NCBI GenBank assembly: GCA_002083405.1
Contig: LVWT01000022.1
Location: 62,001-126,000 of the forward strand
DNA length: 64,000 nucleotides
Direction of reading: 5' to 3'
Origin: Nitrospira sp. SG-bin2
GTDB taxonomy: Bacteria > Nitrospirota > Nitrospiria > Nitrospirales > Nitrospiraceae
Both the position numbers and the translations under genes were made by a program. Below the pieces are notes generated by a model. It had not been told where the DNA came from and did no database searches. It saw only the letters and a program-made list of their open reading frames with translations. Shown piece by piece: positions 58,919 through 64,000 of the stretch (position 1 is the stretch's first letter; each line of letters opens with the position of its first letter).

Positions 58919-60817
58919 CTAAAACAGGATGAGCATCGTAACAAGGACGACGATGCCGCCTGCCATTGCCAATGCGTAATGCTGCATCTGCCCGCTTTGG
59001 ACCAGCCGGAGCAGCCATCCGCTCCAGGCGACGCCGCGGGCGACGCCGTTGACGGCGCCGTCGATCACCTCGACATCGACGCGTTTCCATAATTCAGAGG
59101 CCGCCATCATGGTCGGCTCGACGAAGGCGCGATCGTACGCTTCATCGACGTACCACTTGTTCAACGAGCCTTTGTATAGACTCTCCCACTGCCGGGCGAA
59201 TCGATCCGGCAGATCCGGATTCAATACGTAGACGTAGTACGCTCCGGCGATGCCCGCAAGCCCCATCACGGTCGCCGCAATCATGATGCCCAGGCCTGCA
59301 GCGCCATGTTCCCTTGTATGTTCGCCCCCCGTCGAAAAGACCGGCTCAAGGAATGACGGAATGCCGAGGTACCCGGTCAGAATGCTGAGGACTGCCAGGA
59401 TTAAAAGCGGCACGGTGATTGTCCGTGAAGGCTCATGAATATGATCCGCATGGTGCGGATCGACGCGCGACGGTCCCCAAAATGTCACAAAAACCAGCCG
59501 GAAGCTGTAGAAGGCCGTCATGAGCGCTGTGAGCAGCCCCAACACCGCGAGCGCTTGTCCCAGCGGTCCTGACAGCCAAGCGGCCACCAGGACAGCATCT
59601 TTGCTGAAGAAGCCTGCCGTAAGAGGGAAGCCTGCCAAGGCGAGCGATCCGATGACGAATGTCCAGTAGGTGACCGGCAATTTGTCCTTGAGCCCACCCA
59701 TGCGGCGGATGTCCTGTTCATGGTGCAGCGCCAGGATGACGGAGCCGCAGCCCAGGAACAGCAGGGCTTTGAACGCGCCATGGGTCAGCAAGTGGTACAT
59801 GCCGGACGCATAGGCGCCGAGACCGCAGGCCATGACCATATAGCCGAGCTGGCTGACCGTCGAGTAGGCCACCACACGCTTGATGTCCGTCTGAGTTAAC
59901 GCGATCGTTGCACCCACGACCATTGTCGCCGCGCCGACCAGGGCGACGACCTGCATGGCCACCGGGGACAGGTTATACAACGGCGCGAGACGCGCGACCA
60001 TGAACACACCGGCGGTCACCATCGTGGCCGCATGGATGAGGGCCGAAATGGGAGTAGGACCCTCCATGGCATCGGGCAACCAGACATGCAACGGGACTTG
60101 CGCCGATTTGCCGATCGCTCCTGTGAACAGGAGAAGGCCGATGAGGGTGAACAGCGACACGTCCCAGATCCCACCCAGGGGGCTCAAGAGGTTGATCGTC
60201 TGATTGGCGGCCTCATGCGCGGCCGGGAAAATGTCGTGATAATTCAGCGAGCCGAAGCTGTACCAGACCAGTAGGAGGCCCAGCAGAAAGCCGAAGTCGC
60301 CGACGCGATTGACGAGAAAGGCTTTGGTTGCCGCCGAGCAGGCCGACGCGCGTTCATACCAATGTCCGATCAGCAAATAGGAGCAGAGGCCGACGGCTTC
60401 CCAGAAGACGAACAGCTGAAGCAGATTGTCGGCCAGCACCAGCATCAACATCGAAAAGGTAAACAGCGCGATATAGCTGAAGAAGCGGGCATATCCCGGC
60501 TCGCCGTGCATGTAGCCGATTGTATAAATGTGCACCAGCGAACTTACGATGGTGACGAGCAGAAGCATGACTGCGGTGAGCCGGTCGATATAGAGGCCGA
60601 TATGCACGTCCAGATTGCCGGATGTGAGCCAGGTGTAGAGCGGAACGGAGATGACGGATCCGGAGGCCACCTCGGTAAATGCGCTGATGGATAACAGGCA
60701 TGAAAGCAGGACGGCCGGAACGGCGACCAGGTGAGCCTGTTCCTTGATGCGCGCTCCGCCGAGGCCCAGCACCAGAAAAGCTGCCAGCGGAAGAAATGGG
60801 ATGAGCGTGTAAAGCAT
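58919..60817 (-). CDS. nuoL: NADH-quinone oxidoreductase subunit L
   Basis: The 632-aa subunit is the distal proton pump of complex I. It has 16 helices and the signatures YMHGEPGYARFFSYIALFTF, LFVFWEAVGLCSYLLIGHWY, KAFLVNRVGDFGFLLG, KSAQVPLHVWLPDAMEGPTP, VAYSTVSQLGYM and LLTHGAFKALLFLGCGSVI. The C-terminal part (about 470-632) with its long lateral-helix region is present. The gap to nuoK is 93 bp, with a double heptamer array (element I). Translation should start at the ATG at 60817; the ribosome site is not obvious. Confidence 0.96.
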   Translation of the reverse strand: MLYTLIPFLPLAAFLVLGLGGARIKEQAHLVAVPAVLLSCLLSISAFTEVASGSVISVPLYTWLTSGNLDVHIGLYIDRLTAVMLLLVTIVSSLVHIYTIGYMHGEPGYARFFSYIALFTFSMLMLVLADNLLQLFVFWEAVGLCSYLLIGHWYERASACSAATKAFLVNRVGDFGFLLGLLLVWYSFGSLNYHDIFPAAHEAANQTINLLSPLGGIWDVSLFTLIGLLLFTGAIGKSAQVPLHVWLPDAMEGPTPISALIHAATMVTAGVFMVARLAPLYNLSPVAMQVVALVGAATMVVGATIALTQTDIKRVVAYSTVSQLGYMVMACGLGAYASGMYHLLTHGAFKALLFLGCGSVILALHHEQDIRRMGGLKDKLPVTYWTFVIGSLALAGFPLTAGFFSKDAVLVAAWLSGPLGQALAVLGLLTALMTAFYSFRLVFVTFWGPSRVDPHHADHIHEPSRTITVPLLILAVLSILTGYLGIPSFLEPVFSTGGEHTREHGAAGLGIMIAATVMGLAGIAGAYYVYVLNPDLPDRFARQWESLYKGSLNKWYVDEAYDRAFVEPTMMAASELWKRVDVEVIDGAVNGVARGVAWSGWLLRLVQSGQMQHYALAMAGGIVVLVTMLILF

Positions 60818-60826
60818 AATTCTAGC

Positions 60827-60907
60827 AGCTGAGAGCTGAGAGCTGAGAGCACGAGCATCGGACTCCTGTCCGTGCCGTTCGCCATACGCGATAAGCCATC
60901 TGCGAGT
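60827..60907. repeat. Heptamer element I (nuoL-nuoK gap)
   Basis: Left part: AGCTGAG three times, then AGCACGA (60827-60854). Right part: CGCCATA, CGCGATA, AGCCATC, TGCGAGT (60880-60907). The two parts are not complementary to each other, unlike in elements A to D, so this copy does not form one clean hairpin. It starts 9 bp from the nuoL start and ends 3 bp from the nuoK stop. Confidence 0.65.
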
Positions 60908-60910
60908 TTG

Positions 60911-61216
60911 TTACCATTTCAGCAAATTGAACTCTTCGATATTGATGCTGTCTTTGGCGCGATGCAGGGCGATGATGATGGCCAGCCCGACCGCGACCTC
61001 GGCGGCCGCCACGGTCAGGGCAAAAAATACGAACACCTGTCCGCCCATGTCTTGCAGGTATTCTGAAAATGCCACGAAGTTGATATTCGTCGCATTCAGC
61101 ATCAGCTCGATCGACAGAAGAATAGCGATAATATTGCGCCGAATCAGTACCCCGACCACACCTGTCAAGAAGACGATCGCGCTGAGGATGAGGTAGTACG
61201 AAATGGGAATGGTCAT
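60911..61216 (-). CDS. nuoK: NADH-quinone oxidoreductase subunit K
   Basis: The 101-aa membrane subunit has three helices and the NuoK signatures GVLIRRNIIAILLSIELMLN (with two conserved glutamates here and in AEVAVGLAIIIAL) and FALTVAAAEVAVGLAIIIAL. I start at the ATG at 61216; a longer frame to 61249 adds 11 residues not seen in the family. NuoK links the Q-site to the antiporter subunits. Confidence 0.93.
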   Translation of the reverse strand: MTIPISYYLILSAIVFLTGVVGVLIRRNIIAILLSIELMLNATNINFVAFSEYLQDMGGQVFVFFALTVAAAEVAVGLAIIIALHRAKDSINIEEFNLLKW

Positions 61217-61295
61217 GGCAGCCTCGTGAAACGCGGCGGACAATTGCACATGGTCAACCGTATGCCTCGTGGGGATTTGTCGAACGGGTGGCGGC

Positions 61296-61814
61296 TCACG
61301 TTTGACCGCCTTCGCCGATGTCCCGCTTGGCGAGGATGATGGCGCCGATCATCGCCACGAGAAGAATCAGGGAGGCGACCTCGAAGGGGAAGAGATAGGT
61401 CGTGAACAGCGTCGTCCCGATGGCCATCGTATTGTCGCTCGCCGCGGCTGTCTGTTCGGCCGTGAGCGGACTCGGTTGCGGAGCAACGCCGTTTCCGGCA
61501 AGCAGCACCAGGAATTCCAGCAGCAAGGGGACGCAGACGAATGCGGCAACCCGCCATTGGTGGTGGTAACGGTCGTCCTGTTTGAGGTTCAGCAGCATGA
61601 CGACGAACAGATACAGCACCAAAATGGCGCCGGCATACACGATGAGCTGGACGGCGGCGAGGAACTCGGCGTGGAGCGTGACGTACAGCCCGGCCACATG
61701 GAAGAATAAAACCAAAAGAGCCAGCGCGCTATAGACGGGGTTTCTGAGCGCCACGACGAGCACCGCGGTCAACGCGATGACTCCGGCAAAATATCCAAAA
61801 AACAACTGCGCCAC
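61296..61814 (-). CDS. nuoJ: NADH-quinone oxidoreductase subunit J
   Basis: The 172-aa subunit has five helices and the NuoJ signatures NPVYSALALLVLFFHVAGLY, LLHAEFLAAVQLIVYAGAIL-like sequence (here HAEFLAAVQLIVYAGAILVL) and LYLFVVMLLNL, ending with VASLILLVAMIGAIILAKRD. It is part of the complex I membrane arm. The 79-bp gap to nuoK shows no repeat. Confidence 0.94.
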   Translation of the reverse strand: MAQLFFGYFAGVIALTAVLVVALRNPVYSALALLVLFFHVAGLYVTLHAEFLAAVQLIVYAGAILVLYLFVVMLLNLKQDDRYHHQWRVAAFVCVPLLLEFLVLLAGNGVAPQPSPLTAEQTAAASDNTMAIGTTLFTTYLFPFEVASLILLVAMIGAIILAKRDIGEGGQT

Positions 61815-61901
61815 GATAGGGTCCTCGCTGTCAACAGGAGCGTAACATCACCGGCGCGACTCGGCTGCGCCGGCCGGTCAGTCGATAGTCAATTCTGCTC
61901 A

Positions 61902-62468
61902 TCATTCCGGTTTTTGCGGTATGTGCTTGAATGCGACGTTGAAGAAGGCCGTGTTCGGATGCTGCAGCTCCAGACGCTTCTCGCGGATCGGATATGAGCG
62001 GTCGCCGATTGCGAGGAGCTGTTCTTTGTTCAAGTGAAGCTGCCGTTTGTCGTAGACCGCCCATTCGAACTCCCGCGTCATGCCGAGCGCATCGACGGGA
62101 CAGGCGTCCACGCACATGCCGCAGAACAGGCAGCGGGTCATGTCCATGTAATATTCCTTGGAATAGCGCTTCGTCGGTTCGCCTGGCACTTCGGCGCTGA
62201 CCACGCGGATGACGCGTGAGGGACAGGCGGCTTCGCACAGGTCGCAGCCGACGCATTTTTCCGTTCCATCGTCGTACCGCAGCAGGGCAAGCATGCCGCG
62301 ATAGTTGTCCGGCAATGTGCGTTTCTCGTGGGGGTATTGCAATGTCACCGGCTTGTAATGGAGCAGGTGCGAGAGCGTCGACTTCATGCCGACGAGAATC
62401 TCGTAGAACGTGATGGTCTTGAACCATTCCATCAGGTCCGTGCGTCTGGTTGTTGCCGGAGGTGTCAT
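61902..62468 (-). CDS. nuoI: NADH-quinone oxidoreductase subunit I (two 4Fe-4S clusters)
   Basis: The 188-aa protein carries two ferredoxin-type motifs, CVGCDLCEAACPSRVI and CLFCGMCVDACPVDAL, that hold clusters N6a and N6b linking NuoG to NuoB. An N-terminal amphipathic region (WFKTITFYEILVGMKSTLSH) docks it to the membrane arm. It lies between nuoH (15-bp gap) and nuoJ (87-bp gap). Confidence 0.95.
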   Translation of the reverse strand: MTPPATTRRTDLMEWFKTITFYEILVGMKSTLSHLLHYKPVTLQYPHEKRTLPDNYRGMLALLRYDDGTEKCVGCDLCEAACPSRVIRVVSAEVPGEPTKRYSKEYYMDMTRCLFCGMCVDACPVDALGMTREFEWAVYDKRQLHLNKEQLLAIGDRSYPIREKRLELQHPNTAFFNVAFKHIPQKPE

Positions 62469-62483
62469 AAGCGGTCTCGCGCG

Positions 62484-63560
62484 TTACTTCATCTGTTGGT
62501 GGAAAAATACCGCAAGCGCCGTTACCACGATGTTCGCCAGGGCGATGGGCAGCATGACCTTCCAGCCGAATCGCATCAATTGATCGTACCGCAGTCTCGG
62601 CAATGTGGCGCGGAGCCAGAAAAAGAGGAACAGGAACGAGTACGTTTTGACCGCAAACCACATCGTGTTTTCAACCCAGGCAAACCCGGGCAGGCCGAGA
62701 TAGCCGATGAGCGTGCCAGGGTATGGCGCGTTCCAGCCGCCGAGGAACATGGCGGCGGCCACACAGGATACCAGCACCATGTTCGCGTATTCAGCAAGAT
62801 AGAAGAATGCGAACCGGAGGCCGCTGTACTCGGTGAAGAATCCGGCGACCAGTTCGCTTTCCGCTTCCGGCAGGTCGAACGGGACGCGGTTAGTTTCCGC
62901 CACCGCGGAAATCACGTAGACGACAAGGGCAAAAATTTGCGGGGCCGGGAAGGCGAAGACATACCAATTCCAGAACCACCCCGACTGCGCGTCTGTGATT
63001 TGCACCAGGCTCAGCGAACCAGCCATGATCAGGACGCCGACGATAGAGAGTCCGACATTGAGTTCGTAACTGATGACTTGCGCCGCCGATCGCAACCCTC
63101 CGAGCAGGGAGTATTTGCTGTTGGACGACCACCCGCCCAGAATGATGCCGTAGGCGCCGATGGAGGCAAAGGCCAAAATATAGAGAATGCCGATATTGAT
63201 ATCGCTGATGATGAACGGTTTTATGGAGAAGCTGCCGATCTCGAGGGACTGGTTCGGGCCCCAGGGAATCACGGCAAACCCGATGAGGGCGGGAATCAGG
63301 GCCAGAATCGGCGCCATGGTGAACAGAAACTTGTTGGCGCCTGCAGGGACAATGTCTTCCTTGAAGAACAGTTTAATGGCATCTGCAAACGGCTGGAGAA
63401 TGCCGTAGGGGCCGACTTCCATCGGGCCCATACGGTCTTGCATCCATCCCAGCACCTTCCGTTCGGCAAGGGTGAGGAGGAGCACCGTCACGATCACGAT
63501 ACAGGTGACCGCGGCGATCTGAGTAAAGGATACGGCGAGGCGCAACCCTAGTTCTGTCAC
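62484..63560 (-). CDS. nuoH: NADH-quinone oxidoreductase subunit H
   Basis: NuoH forms the quinone-binding cavity of complex I with NuoB and NuoD. The 358-aa protein has eight helices and the signatures AERKVLGWMQDRMGPMEVGP, GILQPFADAIKLFFKEDIVP, NVGLSIVGVLIMAGSLSLV, NRVPFDLPEAESELVAGFFT-type segment and LRATLPRLRYDQLMRFGWK. It ends on a Gln/Met/Lys tail. nuoG precedes it at 43 bp. Confidence 0.96.
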   Translation of the reverse strand: MTELGLRLAVSFTQIAAVTCIVIVTVLLLTLAERKVLGWMQDRMGPMEVGPYGILQPFADAIKLFFKEDIVPAGANKFLFTMAPILALIPALIGFAVIPWGPNQSLEIGSFSIKPFIISDINIGILYILAFASIGAYGIILGGWSSNSKYSLLGGLRSAAQVISYELNVGLSIVGVLIMAGSLSLVQITDAQSGWFWNWYVFAFPAPQIFALVVYVISAVAETNRVPFDLPEAESELVAGFFTEYSGLRFAFFYLAEYANMVLVSCVAAAMFLGGWNAPYPGTLIGYLGLPGFAWVENTMWFAVKTYSFLFLFFWLRATLPRLRYDQLMRFGWKVMLPIALANIVVTALAVFFHQQMK

Positions 63561-63603
63561 GATAAGACTCCTGGATAACGGCAGAGATCGAACGGTAATG
63601 TCA

Positions 63604-64000
63604 TCATGCCACCTTCATCATCGAGACGGACGTCGTCCGGATGGACGGTGTCCGGGTAACGGGATCGAGTATGCAGCCGAACAGATGCGCGGCCGTCTGG
63701 CTGAAGTGATCGGGGAACCAGGCGGAGCCTCGGGGGACCCGTTCCCGGATGGTGATGGTCGTGGTCATTTCTCCCTGTATGTTGGAGAGGCGGACACGAT
63801 CTCCGTCTTTCAGTGCGAAGCGCGCCGCATCCTGCGGATTGATTCTCAGCGCACCGCCGCCTTCCACTTCCATCAGTCCCCTGGATCTGGTGGATAATTT
63901 CCCCGAGTGGAACAAACTCTGCACCAATTCCAGCTGCACGATTCCATCGGGTTGAGCCGCTGCAATGCCGAGTGTATACCGTGCGGCCAGATCGTGCTGA
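63604..64000 (-). CDS. nuoG: NADH-quinone oxidoreductase subunit G, C-terminal part
   Basis: The frame is open to the right edge, so the N-terminus (ferredoxin and molybdopterin-like regions) lies outside. The visible 131 codons form the molybdopterin-dinucleotide-binding C-terminal domain: LFHSGKLSTRSRGLMEV, LRINPQDAARFALKDGDRVR, LSNIQGEMTTTITI and PRGSAWFPDHF. By position before nuoH it is most likely NuoG, but the fragment alone could also belong to a related molybdopterin oxidoreductase. Confidence 0.8.
   Translation of the reverse strand, partial: QHDLAARYTLGIAAAQPDGIVQLELVQSLFHSGKLSTRSRGLMEVEGGGALRINPQDAARFALKDGDRVRLSNIQGEMTTTITIRERVPRGSAWFPDHFSQTAAHLFGCILDPVTRTPSIRTTSVSMMKVA

Noticed and set aside
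62328..63551. 407-codon plus-strand frame opposite nuoH and nuoI
   Set aside because: It mirrors conserved membrane-helix codons of nuoH and gives a highly charged protein without motif; a shadow frame.

Overview
The window is 64 kb of gene-dense, moderately GC-rich chromosome with no rRNA, tRNA, CRISPR array or recognisable insertion sequence. The gene set suggests a Gram-negative, respiring, free-living bacterium of the Nitrospira type (Nitrospirota). It has a Pal/LolA outer-membrane system, a canonical nuoG-to-nuoN complex I cluster, many hybrid histidine kinases and a LuxI/LuxR pair. This is inference from gene content and style; I could not run a similarity search.

Layout. (1) 1-2.4 kb: end of pal, a PilZ protein, a tiny acidic protein, msrA and a small membrane protein. 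(2) 2.5-10.5 kb: phosphate-starvation regulon, with an OprP/OprO-type porin and pstS-pstC-pstA-pstB-phoU. Both the porin and pstS are preceded by 11-bp-period direct repeats that look like Pho boxes. (3) 10.9-15.7 kb: a PagL-like beta-barrel, ftsK-lolA and a 2OG-Fe(II) oxygenase. (4) 15.9-22.8 kb, minus strand: a CopD-like membrane protein, a NirJ-like radical SAM protein, a large universal-stress protein, a B12-radical SAM protein and a UbiE/MenG methyltransferase. The radical SAM protein and the stress protein share PCP_red domains. (5) 22.8-24.9 kb: an accessory patch with a Fic-like remnant, a hypothetical gene and a VapBC-type pair with a palindromic operator. (6) 24.9-32.8 kb: an unusually short uvrA, a DUF485/ActP acetate-transport pair, a DUF486 protein and a HerA-like ATPase. 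(7) 33.2-40.6 kb: a FIST-domain protein with two giant hybrid kinases, bracketed by two copies of the HerA-like gene's 3' end, then a UPF0114 protein. (8) 40.8-46.9 kb: a two-component pair, then luxI with a 28-bp lux-box-like palindrome, luxR and a FadL-type outer-membrane protein. (9) 47-55.8 kb: uvrC, a DapF homologue with both catalytic cysteines replaced by serine, a glyoxalase-fold protein, a GNAT enzyme, a polysaccharide deacetylase, a site-2 protease with CBS domains and two membrane proteins. (10) 55.8-64 kb: nuoN-M-L-K-J-I-H-G on the minus strand.

The main structure not explained by genes is a dispersed family of hairpin elements whose arms are tandem arrays of degenerate 7-bp units (for example CGTGARR, AGTGCTG, ATGGTTG, TCAGCNN), with reverse-complement arrays in the other arm. 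I count about twelve. Most fill the gap between co-directional genes, from the stop codon of one to the start of the next. One is translated in frame inside the HerA-like ATPase, and one single-arm array lies inside a kinase receiver domain. A second repeat type, with about 18-bp terminal inverted repeats, resembles a MITE and occurs twice.
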